From assembly GCA_049291875.1 (NCBI GenBank), contig JBATQE010000043.1, positions 1 through 23,746 of the forward strand: a stretch of 23,746 bases of DNA, written 5' to 3'. The notes beneath the pieces are model-generated. The model did not search any database. It saw nothing but the letters and a program-made list of their open reading frames with translations, and was not told where the DNA came from. Position numbers and translations under genes: made by a program. Shown piece by piece: positions 1 through 7,293 of this stretch (position 1 is its first letter; each line of letters opens with the position of its first letter). This stretch comes from CTSOIL-112 sp049291875 (GTDB taxonomy: Bacteria; Pseudomonadota; Gammaproteobacteria; Burkholderiales; Burkholderiaceae).

Positions 1-21
1 TGTCCTTGGTCGCGATGCTCC

Positions 22-201
22 CTCGAACATATCGTTCGAGCGGAAACTGCTACGCAGCTTCGCCCACTCGTGTTTTCGCGCACTATCGTGCGCTCCAACC
101 CAGCGCGGGTTCCGCTCAACTCGCGCCTCATTAGCGATGCAATCGCGTAATCGTACGAATGCCTATACCGTCGTTTCATCCGTACGATTACGTTACGCTA
201 A
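22..201. repeat. Run of consecutive short hairpins in non-coding DNA
   Basis: No gene is supported in 1-390. Within 180 bases there are six inverted repeats in series: CTCGAAC/GTTCGAG (22-40, 5-base loop), CTGC/GCAG (47-57), GCGCAC/GTGCGC (78-93, 4-base loop), GCGCGGGTT/AACTCGCGC (103-126, one G-T pair, 6-base loop), GCGAT/ATCGC (134-146) and a perfect 12-base pair CGTAATCGTACG/CGTACGATTACG (146-157 and 181-192). The last is enclosed by TTAGCG (131-136) and CGCTAA (196-201). The pairings are read directly from the sequence. Whether this is a structured RNA, a repeat island or a decayed element is unknown, and it may continue to the left of the window. Confidence 0.6.
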
Positions 202-351
202 TCGTACCTACTGCTTTGATTGCACAGGGTATAGATGCAATGGACTTTGCTGATTGCAACTTACGATATCTGGTGATTGGGTGCGTGGGATGATTTTGAG
301 CGTTTTAAGGGCGTGAGTTCAAAGTTTGCGTCCCTTTGTTATGAGCAGCGT

Positions 352-381
352 GGTGGGCAAATGCTGCGCACTTGCGCCACC
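352..381. repeat. Imperfect hairpin just downstream of tag
   Basis: GGTGGGCAA (352-360) and TTGCGCCACC (372-381) pair with a single bulged base around an 11-base loop. The hairpin lies 9 bases past the tag stop codon on the minus strand. It could act as an mRNA 3' stabiliser or a weak terminator, but there is no T-run on the minus strand beyond it. It resembles the GGTGGGC-type palindromes scattered in many proteobacterial intergenic regions (general knowledge, not checked). Confidence 0.45.
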
Positions 382-390
382 CTACGGTTT

Positions 391-981
391 TCACGCTTTC
401 CGTTTAAAGCAATTTTTCTGATGGTCATTGACCAAGCCGACTGCTTGCATATAGGCGTAGCAAACCGTTGTGCCCATAAATTTGAAACCGCGTTTTTTGA
501 GGTCTTTGGAGAGGGCGTCGGATTCGGCGGTGTGCGTGGGGTAGTCGGATAGTTGGTCAAAGGCTTGGGTTATGGTTTTGCCATTGACGAAACGCCAGAG
601 GTAGGCGTCGAAGCTGCCGAATTCTTTTTGAATGGCTAAAAAACTACGGGCGTTTTGCACCGTGGCGTTGATTTTCAGCCGGTTGCGCACGATGCCTGCG
701 TCTTGCAGCAGGCTGGCGATTTTAGCGTTATCGTATTGCGCGATAACGTTCGGATCAAAGCCATCAAAAGCGCGGCGGTAGTTTTCGCGCTTGCGCAGAA
801 TGGTGTACCAGCTCAGTCCCGCTTGCGCCGACTCCAGCACGATAAATTCAAATAGCACACGGTCGTCGTGTACCGGCTGACCCCATTCGTTGTCATGGTA
901 GGCGATGTAGTCGGGTTTGCTGAGGTCAACCCAGCCGCAGCGGCAGGGTTGATCGGGTTGTGGCGTGGGTGTTGGTTTCAT
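391..981 (-). CDS. tag: DNA-3-methyladenine glycosylase I (Tag)
   Basis: Cytoplasmic base-excision repair enzyme that removes 3-methyladenine from alkylated DNA. The 196-residue protein aligns along its length with the E. coli Tag family (187 residues), with an extra 11-residue proline-rich N-terminus. The zinc ligands of the family are all present: C15 in RCGW, H29 in YHDNEW, H187 and C191 near the C-terminus. The conserved active-site glutamate and tryptophan correspond to E50 and W58 (LES...GLSW), and the SDALSK, LKKRGFKF and VNDH blocks are intact. The ATG overlaps the stop of the upstream lipocalin gene as ATGA (978-981), so translation is probably coupled. There is no separate promoter room in front of it. 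Identification is secure. Confidence 0.96.
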   Translation of the reverse strand: MKPTPTPQPDQPCRCGWVDLSKPDYIAYHDNEWGQPVHDDRVLFEFIVLESAQAGLSWYTILRKRENYRRAFDGFDPNVIAQYDNAKIASLLQDAGIVRNRLKINATVQNARSFLAIQKEFGSFDAYLWRFVNGKTITQAFDQLSDYPTHTAESDALSKDLKKRGFKFMGTTVCYAYMQAVGLVNDHQKNCFKRKA

Positions 982-1499
982 TTGGGCGGGGTGTGTTGGA
1001 CAAAAATCAGTTGGCGGGTATCAAAACCGAGTGATTGGGCTTTGGCGATCAGGCGTTGTTTGACGGCGTCGGGGATTTGCGGCTGGCGTGCCAATATCCA
1101 CAAATAGGAGTGGTTGTAGCCGCTGATCAGGGCGTATTGGTAGGCGTCGTCCAGATCGGTGATGACGTAGGAGCTGTAAAACGGGCCGAAGAATGAGACT
1201 TTGAGGTGGCCGATGTCGGGCGTTTGTACGAAGGAGGCTTTGCCTTCGGCTTGTTTCCAGGTTTTTTTCTGCTCGGAATAGCCGCGATTGAGTACGCGCA
1301 CTTGGCCATTGGGTAGCAGGCTGTAGTTGGCGGAAACATGGCTTAAGCCGCGCTCAAACGAGTGGTCGAGGCGGGCGATTTCGTACCATGTGCCGAGGTA
1401 ACGTTCAAGCTGGAAGTTGTTAACGGGTTGTACTTGCTTGGGCATTCCCAAGCAGGCGGTCAATAGCAGGGTGCTGAGTAAAATCATTAATTTTTTCAT
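978..1499 (-). CDS. blc: Outer-membrane lipocalin lipoprotein (Blc-like)
   Basis: Bacterial lipocalin of 173 residues. The N-terminus is a lipoprotein signal: two lysines, a leucine-rich stretch, and the lipobox LTAC with the lipidated cysteine at residue 16. The residue after it is leucine, not aspartate, which favours outer-membrane sorting. The mature part carries the lipocalin signature GTWYEIARLDH (residues 36-46) and the block SYLWILAR. Blc-type proteins bind fatty acids or lysophospholipids; that role is inferred from the family. It is the first gene of a two-gene operon with tag, joined by a four-base overlap. The start is the only ATG giving a full signal peptide. No strong Shine-Dalgarno is seen. 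Confidence 0.92.
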   Translation of the reverse strand: MKKLMILLSTLLLTACLGMPKQVQPVNNFQLERYLGTWYEIARLDHSFERGLSHVSANYSLLPNGQVRVLNRGYSEQKKTWKQAEGKASFVQTPDIGHLKVSFFGPFYSSYVITDLDDAYQYALISGYNHSYLWILARQPQIPDAVKQRLIAKAQSLGFDTRQLIFVQHTPPK

Positions 1500-1610
1500 A
1501 TCGGCTCTAAAGAAGTTGAGTTGATAATTGAATTCGGTGGTGAAAAAGTGTTATGGATGCTTGCGCTACAGGTGTACTTTGGGGTGTTGATCAATCTCTT
1601 GGTATTGAGA

Positions 1611-1694
1611 TTCGTACAAAATCTAAAAAATACCGTTGCATCCGTACAGGAGGATTTTTAGAAATTGTAACAAAAACAAATAGTTAGATTAAAA
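1611..1694. repeat. Small inverted-repeat element, copy A
   Basis: About 84 bases that match 8586-8673 in both outer arms but not in the centre. The left arm reads GTACAAAATCTAA; the right arm contains AGAAATT, then AAACAAAT and GTTAGATTAAAA. AATCTAA (1620-1626) and TTAGATT (1684-1690) form a terminal inverted repeat. The centre here is a weak ATCC/GGAT hairpin (1640-1655), whereas copy B holds a strong 8-base-pair palindrome. The structure is that of a non-coding miniature mobile element or dispersed repeat. No coding capacity is present. Confidence 0.6.
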
Positions 1695-1725
1695 AACTGG
1701 ATTCCCGCTAAAATCATGCGGGAAT
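1691..1725 (-). terminator. Palindrome with T-run, likely terminator of the PhoH operon
   Basis: ATTCCCGC (1701-1708) and GCGGGAAT (1718-1725) form an 8-base-pair GC-rich stem with a 9-base loop. Read on the minus strand, the stem is followed after four bases by six T residues (1696-1691), which fits a rho-independent terminator about 60 bases after the PhoH-family gene stop. The palindrome is also the type widely dispersed in bacterial chromosomes as the GTCATTCCCGC family, so it may be a repeat serving as a terminator. Confidence 0.6.
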
Positions 1726-1783
1726 GACAGTGTTTTATTTAAGCAGGGTGTTATTTGTCAATCGCTTCACTCTAATCGCCGCC

Positions 1784-3622
1784 TTACAGCACTTCGTTGG
1801 CAAAATCGGCCAGACGCGAGCGTTCACCACGCTTGAGCGTGATGTGCGCGCTGTGCGGCCAGTTTTTAAAGTGTTCCACCACATACGCCAGACCGGATGA
1901 GGCTTCGGTCAAATACGGCGTGTCGATCTGCGACAGATTGCCCATACACACGACTTTGGTACCTGAACCAGCGCGGGTGATCAGCGTTTTCATCTGTTTG
2001 GGCGTGAGGTTTTGTGCTTCGTCGATGACCAGCAGTTTGTCGACGAAGGTGCGTCCGCGCATAAAACTCATGGCTTTTATCTTGACTTTGTTTTTGATCA
2101 ATTCGCCGGTCGCGGCACGCGCCCATTCGCCTGCGTGGGCGTCGCCTTTGATGAGCACTTCGAGGTTGTCTTGCAGGGCGCCCATCCACGGGGTCATTTT
2201 TTCCTCTTCCGTTCCGGGGAGAAAGCCAATGTCTTCGCCGACAGCGACGGTTGCGCGGGTGATGATGACTTCGGCGAATCGTCCCATTTCGAGGGTTTGC
2301 TGCAACGCGGCGGCGATGGTGAGCAGGGTTTTGCCCGTGCCGGCTTGACCGAGTAGGGTGACAAAGTCAATATTGGTGTCCATCAACACGTTCAGCGCGT
2401 AGTTTTGTTCGCGGTTACGCGCGCCGATGCCCCAAACGCCGTGTTTCGGATGGGTGTAGTCAATCAAGGTGCGGATGACCGCGCTGCGTCCGGTCGGATC
2501 GATTTCAACCACTTGGCCATGCAACGCTGTGGTGTCGGGATGCTCGTAGTACAGGTATTCGTTCATTGACCACTGACTGACCAAAGGTCCTTGGACGCGG
2601 TAGTAGGTGTATGCGCCTTCTTGCCACGATTCGAGGTTTTTACTGTGGTGTTCCCAAAAGTCCACAGGCAGGGCAAATTGGCCATCGTATAACACGTCTA
2701 CGTCGTCAATCACTTGGTCGTTGAAGTAGTCTTCGGCGTTCAGACCGAGCGCGCGCGCCTTGATGCGCATATTGATGTCTTTCGAGACCAATACGACTGT
2801 GCGGTCTTGGTGCTGCGTTTGCATGGCGTGCACGACACCGAGAATTTGGTTGTCGGCTTTACCCACGGGCAATGCTTTGATCAATTCGGCGTCACTGCTG
2901 CTGATCAATTGGGTTTGGAAAAACAGTCGACCCAGTTGGTCGGTGAAGCTGATTTTATTGAGCGTGTTCAGCGGGATGCCTTGCTCCAAATCGTTCGGGC
3001 TGGCAGCCATCAACTGATCGAGCATGCGCGAGACCGAGCGGCCATTGCGCGCGGTTTCGGTCGTGCCTTTTTTGTGCGCGTCGAGTTCTTCCAAAGCAAT
3101 CAGTGGAATGTAAACGTCGTGCTCCTCAAAGCGGAACAAGCAGCTCGGGTCGTGCAGCATGACGTTGGTATCGAGTACGAACAGTTTCTTCCCGTTGCTT
3201 TTTTCGGATTTTCGTCGTGTGCGTGAATGGGGTGCTTTTTGGGACACAGTCGGTTGTTTGGCTAATTGCGCGGTTGCGTTTGAGGCGGCCATCTTCGGCG
3301 CATGTTGGGGTGTCGCTTTGGGAGCAGCAGGCGCAGTTGCGCCAATCACGGTTGAGGTCGGTTTGGCCTTGGGTACAGGTGGTGTATTGTGTCCCGTGGT
3401 TCGATGAGACTTCTGTGCCGTGTGTGTTGGTGTTGCTGCGTGCGCTTGGCTTGGTTTGGCTTGCGTGGTTGAGGCAGTGGTCGCAACCGTGGCTGAAGCG
3501 GGTACTTGTTCGGAGAGCGGGGTCGTGCTCGGTCTCGCATTAAACGTTGCGCTGGGCGTTGCGTTGGACGTCAGTTGCGTTAATAAGCTGCCTTTTTTGC
3601 TCGGGGCTTTGGGTAATGGCAT
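1784..3622 (-). CDS. PIN domain-PhoH-family ATPase
   Basis: Fusion of a PIN-type nuclease domain with a PhoH-type P-loop ATPase, 612 residues, cytoplasmic. Residues 1-145 are low-complexity (Ala, Thr, Pro, Lys, Ser) and look disordered. The PIN domain starts at FVLDTNVMLHDP (148-159), with acidic metal-site candidates D151, E178/E179, D257 and D282. The ATPase has Walker A GQAGTGKT (425-432), Walker B LLVIDEAQN (530-538) and a C-terminal RGERSRLADFA block. This architecture is the PhoH2-like family (YlaK in Bacillus), linked to RNA unwinding and cleavage; activity here is inferred. The ATG has GGAGAG upstream. It lies 80 bases after the peroxiredoxin gene on the same strand and may be co-transcribed. 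The unusual part is the long N-terminal tail. Confidence 0.93.
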   Translation of the reverse strand: MPLPKAPSKKGSLLTQLTSNATPSATFNARPSTTPLSEQVPASATVATTASTTQAKPSQAHAATPTHTAQKSHRTTGHNTPPVPKAKPTSTVIGATAPAAPKATPQHAPKMAASNATAQLAKQPTVSQKAPHSRTRRKSEKSNGKKLFVLDTNVMLHDPSCLFRFEEHDVYIPLIALEELDAHKKGTTETARNGRSVSRMLDQLMAASPNDLEQGIPLNTLNKISFTDQLGRLFFQTQLISSSDAELIKALPVGKADNQILGVVHAMQTQHQDRTVVLVSKDINMRIKARALGLNAEDYFNDQVIDDVDVLYDGQFALPVDFWEHHSKNLESWQEGAYTYYRVQGPLVSQWSMNEYLYYEHPDTTALHGQVVEIDPTGRSAVIRTLIDYTHPKHGVWGIGARNREQNYALNVLMDTNIDFVTLLGQAGTGKTLLTIAAALQQTLEMGRFAEVIITRATVAVGEDIGFLPGTEEEKMTPWMGALQDNLEVLIKGDAHAGEWARAATGELIKNKVKIKAMSFMRGRTFVDKLLVIDEAQNLTPKQMKTLITRAGSGTKVVCMGNLSQIDTPYLTEASSGLAYVVEHFKNWPHSAHITLKRGERSRLADFANEVL

Positions 3623-3702
3623 GGTGCGTCGCTCTCCGTTGGGTGGTTAATATGACTGATAGGTCATTGTACGATGTGACTGTGACATCTTTTTGTCATG
3701 TG

Positions 3703-4197
3703 TCAATCATTTGACAGCGTGCGCACAAAGGCCAGAACCTCGTCCACATGACCGTCCACTTTGACTTTGCGCCATTCGTGGATGAGCGTGCCTTGGGCGT
3801 CAATGACAAAGGTGCTGCGCTCAATGCCGACGACTTGTTTGCCATACATCATTTTTTGCTTGATGACGTCAAATTGGCGGCACAGCGCTTCTTCGGGGTC
3901 GCTGATCAGCTCGAACGGCAGCTCCAGATTGGCCTTGAAGCGGTCATGTGATTTAAGCGAATCGCGTGAAATGCCGAAAATCACAGCGTTGGCCTGGGTG
4001 AATGATCCAATATTTTCACGAAACGCGATGGATTCGTTGGTGCAGCCGGGCGTGCTGTCTTTCGGATAGAAATACAAAATCAACGTTTTACCACGGTAAT
4101 CGGACAGTTTGAACGGCTGATATTCGCCTGCGGTGGCGGTGGTCATGTGTAGATCAATGTCTGTGACAACGTGATTCAGAGAGGCGTTGGTGCTCAT
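3703..4197 (-). CDS. bcp: Thiol peroxiredoxin, PrxQ/Bcp family
   Basis: Cytoplasmic thiol peroxidase that reduces hydrogen peroxide and organic peroxides; 164 residues. The active-site block YFYPKDSTPGCT (42-53) carries the family pattern PxxxTxxC with T49 and peroxidatic C52, and R127 completes the catalytic set. The resolving cysteine five residues after C52, present in E. coli Bcp, is replaced by I57. The only other cysteine is C106, so it probably works as a 1-Cys enzyme or with an atypical partner. I chose the ATG at 4197 because it is preceded by AAAGGAA and gives the normal family length; the frame is open to 4353 but that extension does not resemble the family. It lies 56 bases after the Mth938-like gene. 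Confidence 0.93.
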   Translation of the reverse strand: MSTNASLNHVVTDIDLHMTTATAGEYQPFKLSDYRGKTLILYFYPKDSTPGCTNESIAFRENIGSFTQANAVIFGISRDSLKSHDRFKANLELPFELISDPEEALCRQFDVIKQKMMYGKQVVGIERSTFVIDAQGTLIHEWRKVKVDGHVDEVLAFVRTLSND

Positions 4198-4253
4198 GGG
4201 GTTCCTTTGTAAAAAATAGTTTGAAATCAATTGCTTATCACTTGCCATATTCA

Positions 4254-4667
4254 TCAGTTGTCCGCCGTGGGCAGCAAAATCAATGCCAGTACGCGGCGGT
4301 CTTCGCTGATCAGCACATTGTACGAGCGCGCGGCTGCACCTGAGGTCATGCACTCCACACCGATACCGGCTTGGTAAAACGGCGCCAGTACGCTCGGTGG
4401 CAAAAATGCCTGACGGTTGCCCGTACCGATAATCACCACCTCAGGTTTTTCGCCATTGTCACTGCACTGGCCGCTGAGCATCTCTTGCCAAATCGGCAGG
4501 TCGGCGCTGCTCAGCTCCTGCACGGTGCGCATCGGCAGGGCTTTGACCGTACCAATGGGCGGGATCAAAAGGCTGCTGTGATGCGGTACTTTATTGATGG
4601 CAATTTCACCGTCCACGCATGAGGTGATGGTATTTTGTAATGGGTTGGGTTGGGCTTCTGCGAACAT
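4254..4667 (-). CDS. Mth938-like (DUF498) domain protein
   Basis: Small cytoplasmic protein of 137 residues. The core PEVVIIGTGNRQAFLPP followed by GIGVECMTSGAAARSYNVL is the signature of the Mth938/NDUFAF3-like fold (PF04430). In that family a central Gly-Thr-Gly loop and a conserved TxxAxxxYN stretch are typical. Biochemical function in bacteria is not established; mitochondrial relatives assist respiratory complex I assembly. The gene is immediately upstream of the peroxiredoxin gene on the same strand and divergent from alaA, an arrangement I know from betaproteobacteria. The ATG at 4667 has only AT-rich sequence in front and no clear Shine-Dalgarno. Confidence 0.88.
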   Translation of the reverse strand: MFAEAQPNPLQNTITSCVDGEIAINKVPHHSSLLIPPIGTVKALPMRTVQELSSADLPIWQEMLSGQCSDNGEKPEVVIIGTGNRQAFLPPSVLAPFYQAGIGVECMTSGAAARSYNVLISEDRRVLALILLPTADN

Positions 4668-4974
4668 AATTTAATAAAATTTAATGTTTATTTAAATTTA
4701 TCCAGAATATTTTTTGAAAACCACCAAAAAATAGACTTTTATATGGAAAAATGCGAAAAACAGGCGTATACTGTTGCAGTGCAAAAAAATCAGTGTGCGA
4801 ACACCGAACGTTTGCACAAGTTTGAGGCATTTTAGCAAGTTTTGCGTGTGTGTTCGGATTAAATCACCAATAAATATCACATCAAACCGGATTAGCCATG
4901 AATTCATGGTTTTGCCTTGGCGACTAAATAGAATCAATACTGACCCCGTTCATTTAACTTTACGATTAATTATC
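4668..4974. promoter_or_regulatory. AT-rich divergent promoter region and long alaA leader
   Basis: No gene is supported here. The region must hold promoters for both directions. On the plus strand the leader between the proposed alaA promoter and the start codon is about 195 bases. It contains a 9-base-pair hairpin TGTGCGAAC/GTTTGCACA (4794-4802 and 4810-4818, one G-T pair). Its loop bases CCGAAC (4804-4809) are complementary to GTTCGG at 4852-4857. A perfect 14-base palindrome, CCATGAATTCATGG (4896-4909), could be an operator. No clear Shine-Dalgarno precedes alaA. Confidence 0.5.
4744..4772 (+). promoter_or_regulatory. Candidate sigma-70 promoter of alaA
   Basis: TGGAAA (4744-4749) and TATACT (4767-4772) are separated by 17 bases and match the -35 and -10 consensus at 4 of 6 and 5 of 6 positions. 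Transcription would start near 4779. It was found by eye and not scored against background in this AT-rich stretch. Confidence 0.45.
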
Positions 4975-6234
4975 ATGCGTCCCATCATCCAATCTCATAA
5001 ACTCGACAATGTTTGCTACGATATTCGCGGCCCGATCATGCAAAGGGCGCAACAAATGGAGGCCGATGGGCAGCGCATCATCAAACTGAATATCGGCAAT
5101 TTAGCCGCGTTCAAATTCGAAGTACCCGAGGAAATGGAACAGGACTTGGCGCGCAACATCGGCCAAGCGGGTGGCTACACCGATTCCAAAGGGATTTTCT
5201 CCGCGCGCAAGGCGATTCAGCACGACGCGCAACAAAAGAATATCAAAGGCGTGACCTTAGATGACATCATCGTCGGCAATGGCGTGTCTGAACTGATCGG
5301 CTTTGTCATGCAAGGTTTGCTCAACCCGGGCGACGAAGTGCTCGTGCCATCGCCCGATTATCCACTGTGGACGGCCGCGACCAGCTTGGCCAGTGGTACG
5401 CCGGTGCACTATTTGTGCGAAGAGGAAAACGGCTGGAATCCGTCGATCAGCGACATTCGCGCCAAAGTCACGCCGAATACCAAAGCTATTGTGGTCATCA
5501 ACCCAAACAATCCGACTGGTGCGATTTACTCGACCGAAGTACTCCTCGACATCATTCAGGTGGCGCGTGAAAACGGCTTGGTCGTGATGGTGGACGAAAT
5601 TTACGACAAAGTTTTGTACGACGGCCACAAACACGTTTCCATGGCTTCGTTGGCCAATGATGTATTTTTTATCACCATGGGCGGCCTGTCGAAAAACTAC
5701 CGCGCCTGCGGCTACCGCGCCGGCTGGATGATTTTATCGGGCGCGAAAGAAGCGGCGAAAAACTACATCGAAGGGCTGGTGTTGCTCGCCTCCATGCGCC
5801 TGTGCGCCAATGCGCCGGGTCAACATGCGATTCAAACCGCGCTCGGCGGCTATCAAAGCATCAATGACCTGATTGCCGAGGGTGGGCGCTTGCGTCGCCA
5901 GCGTGATTTGGCCTACGACATGATCACCGCGATTCCGGGCGTGAGCTGCGTCAAGCCAAAAGCCGCCATGTACCTGTTCCCGAAATTGGATCCGAAGATT
6001 TACCCGATTCAAAACGATCAAGAGTTCGTACTTGAGTTTTTAGAGCGTGAAAAAGTGCTGGTGGTGCAAGGCACCGGCTTTAATTGGGTGAAAAACGATC
6101 ATCTGCGCTTTGTGTTTTTACCGCACGAAGAAGAGCTCAAAGAAGCGATCAAACGCTTCGCGCGCTTCCTCGCCTTTTACCGTGAACGCGCGGGGACGAA
6201 CCATCTGATCGAGGCCGAAGCGACGGCCGACTAA
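4975..6234 (+). CDS. alaA: Alanine-synthesising aminotransferase (AlaA-like)
   Basis: PLP-dependent class I/II aminotransferase of 419 residues that converts pyruvate and glutamate to alanine and 2-oxoglutarate. It matches E. coli AlaA closely throughout, including NVCYDIRGP (12-20), the VINPNNPTGA block (174-183), the PLP lysine in GGLSKNYR (K240), MRLCANAPGQHAIQTALGGY, and the substrate carboxylate arginine near R378. One odd spot is GNLAAF (41-46), where E. coli AlaA has GNPAPF. The frame is open back to 4774, but the first 67 codons are unlike the family, so I use the ATG at 4975. It is divergent from the Mth938-peroxiredoxin genes and ends at a strong terminator, so it is monocistronic here. 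In many betaproteobacteria hom and thrC follow; they are absent. Confidence 0.94.
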   Translation: MRPIIQSHKLDNVCYDIRGPIMQRAQQMEADGQRIIKLNIGNLAAFKFEVPEEMEQDLARNIGQAGGYTDSKGIFSARKAIQHDAQQKNIKGVTLDDIIVGNGVSELIGFVMQGLLNPGDEVLVPSPDYPLWTAATSLASGTPVHYLCEEENGWNPSISDIRAKVTPNTKAIVVINPNNPTGAIYSTEVLLDIIQVARENGLVVMVDEIYDKVLYDGHKHVSMASLANDVFFITMGGLSKNYRACGYRAGWMILSGAKEAAKNYIEGLVLLASMRLCANAPGQHAIQTALGGYQSINDLIAEGGRLRRQRDLAYDMITAIPGVSCVKPKAAMYLFPKLDPKIYPIQNDQEFVLEFLEREKVLVVQGTGFNWVKNDHLRFVFLPHEEELKEAIKRFARFLAFYRERAGTNHLIEAEATAD

Positions 6235-6250
6235 ATGGCATGACATGAAC

Positions 6251-6280
6251 AAGCCCGACTCTGCGGATTCGGGCTTTTTT
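6251..6280 (+). terminator. Rho-independent terminator of alaA
   Basis: AAGCCCGA (6251-6258) pairs perfectly with TCGGGCTT (6269-6276) around a 10-base loop and runs straight into a T tract (6275-6280). It starts 17 bases after the alaA stop codon. Confidence 0.9.
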
Positions 6281-6352
6281 ATTCACCGATATTGCTTTTG
6301 TGCTGGGGTAGACTTTATCATGCACAGGTAATCCCTCTTTAGAAATGATTTT

Positions 6353-7201
6353 ATGTCCGAACTCGATCTACATCCTCCCTTAACGATTGCCTGCGTACAA
6401 ATGGTCTCCTCAACCTCGGTGCAAGATAACCTTGACGCGGCGGCGCGCGGTATCGCGCAGGCGGCGGATATGGGCGCGCAGGTGGTGGTATTGCCCGAAT
6501 ATTTTTGTATCATGGGGCAAAAAGACACGGATAAAGTGGCAGAGGCCGAAGACTATCGCGCCGATCTGCCCGATGACAGCACGCCGATTCAATTGGCGAT
6601 GCAAATGCTTGCCAAACAACATCAGATCTATGTGATCGCGGGTACGATTCCGCTCAAGTCTCCCGATGCGGATAAGGTGTACAACACCACCTTGGTCTAC
6701 ACACCCGATGGCGCGGTGGTGGCGCGCTACGACAAAATCCACTTGTTTGGCTTTAATAACGGTATGGAGTCCTACGACGAGGCGCGCACGATTTATGCGG
6801 GTGATACCGCGCAAGCGCCTGTGGTGTGGGACAGCCCGTGGGGCAAAATCGGTTTGTCGATTTGCTACGACGTGCGCTTTCCCGAGCTGTATCGCGCGGC
6901 GCGTGATGTGATCGCTTGGGTCAATGTCGCGGCGTTTACGTTCACCACCGGACAGGCACATTGGGAATTACTCATGCGCGCGCGCGCGGTGGAGAACCAA
7001 TGCTATGTGGTGGCGTGCGGACAAGGCGGACGCCATGACAATGGCCGCCAAACCTTCGGCCACAGCATGATTATCGACCCGTGGGGTGTGGTGCAAGCCG
7101 TGCACGAAACCGGTGAAGGCGTGATCGCCGCACCGATCAAATTGTCTCGAATTGAGCGGGTGCGCAGCAGTATTCCAGCTCTGAGCCATCGCGTTTTATA
7201 A
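6353..7201 (+). CDS. Carbon-nitrogen hydrolase (Nit1/deaminated glutathione amidase type)
   Basis: Cytoplasmic nitrilase-superfamily amidase, 282 residues. The catalytic triad is visible as E49 in VVLPEY, K128 in YDKIHLF and C171 in ISICYDVRFPELYR. The second glutamate region near E139 and the C-terminal SMIIDPWG block are also present. The KIHLFGF and CYDVRFPELYR forms are those of the Nit1 branch, whose characterised members hydrolyse deaminated glutathione as metabolite repair; the exact substrate here is inferred. It starts 72 bases after the alaA terminator, so it needs its own promoter. TTGCTT (6292-6297) and TATCAT (6316-6321) with an 18-base spacer are a weak candidate. The ATG at 6353 lacks a strong Shine-Dalgarno. 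Confidence 0.9.
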   Translation: MSELDLHPPLTIACVQMVSSTSVQDNLDAAARGIAQAADMGAQVVVLPEYFCIMGQKDTDKVAEAEDYRADLPDDSTPIQLAMQMLAKQHQIYVIAGTIPLKSPDADKVYNTTLVYTPDGAVVARYDKIHLFGFNNGMESYDEARTIYAGDTAQAPVVWDSPWGKIGLSICYDVRFPELYRAARDVIAWVNVAAFTFTTGQAHWELLMRARAVENQCYVVACGQGGRHDNGRQTFGHSMIIDPWGVVQAVHETGEGVIAAPIKLSRIERVRSSIPALSHRVL

Positions 7202-7230
7202 AGCGCAATCATCTGATTTTTAGCCAAGCC

Positions 7231-7280
7231 TTGAACTAACCTTTGAATAAACCTTTTAATTAACCCTTTAATTAAACTTT
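7231..7280 (+). promoter_or_regulatory. AT-rich degenerate tandem repeat with candidate trpB promoter
   Basis: Four successive units of about 12 bases resembling AACCTTTNAATTA fill 7235-7280. TTGAAC (7231-7236) and TTTAAT (7255-7260), 18 bases apart, form a plausible -35/-10 pair inside the repeat. A Shine-Dalgarno GCGAGGAA (7283-7290) follows, just before the ATG at 7294. The repeat may simply be AT-rich low complexity or may bind a regulator. Confidence 0.4.
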
Positions 7281-7293
7281 AAGCGAGGAAAAT

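Noticed and set aside
277..552. Plus-strand frame of 91 residues over the end of tag
   Set aside because: It is antisense to a well-conserved gene and shows no recognisable protein features.
2714..3226. Plus-strand frame of 170 residues, and others within 1797-3650
   Set aside because: Shadows of the PhoH-family gene; residue composition is that of an antisense frame with no motifs.
3671..3716. Promoter or terminator between the peroxiredoxin and PhoH genes
   Set aside because: TTGACA (3706-3701, minus) and TACAAT (3671-3666, minus) are 29 bases apart, and the small inverted repeats lack a T-run on the minus strand, so neither call holds.
4198..4353. N-terminal extension of the peroxiredoxin
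   Set aside because: It would overlap the Mth938-like gene by 100 bases. The ATG at 4197 has a good Shine-Dalgarno and the normal family length.
4774..4974. N-terminal extension of AlaA to the ATG at 4774
   Set aside because: The 67 residues do not resemble the family, and the region contains the leader hairpin. The ATG at 4975 aligns with the start of E. coli AlaA.
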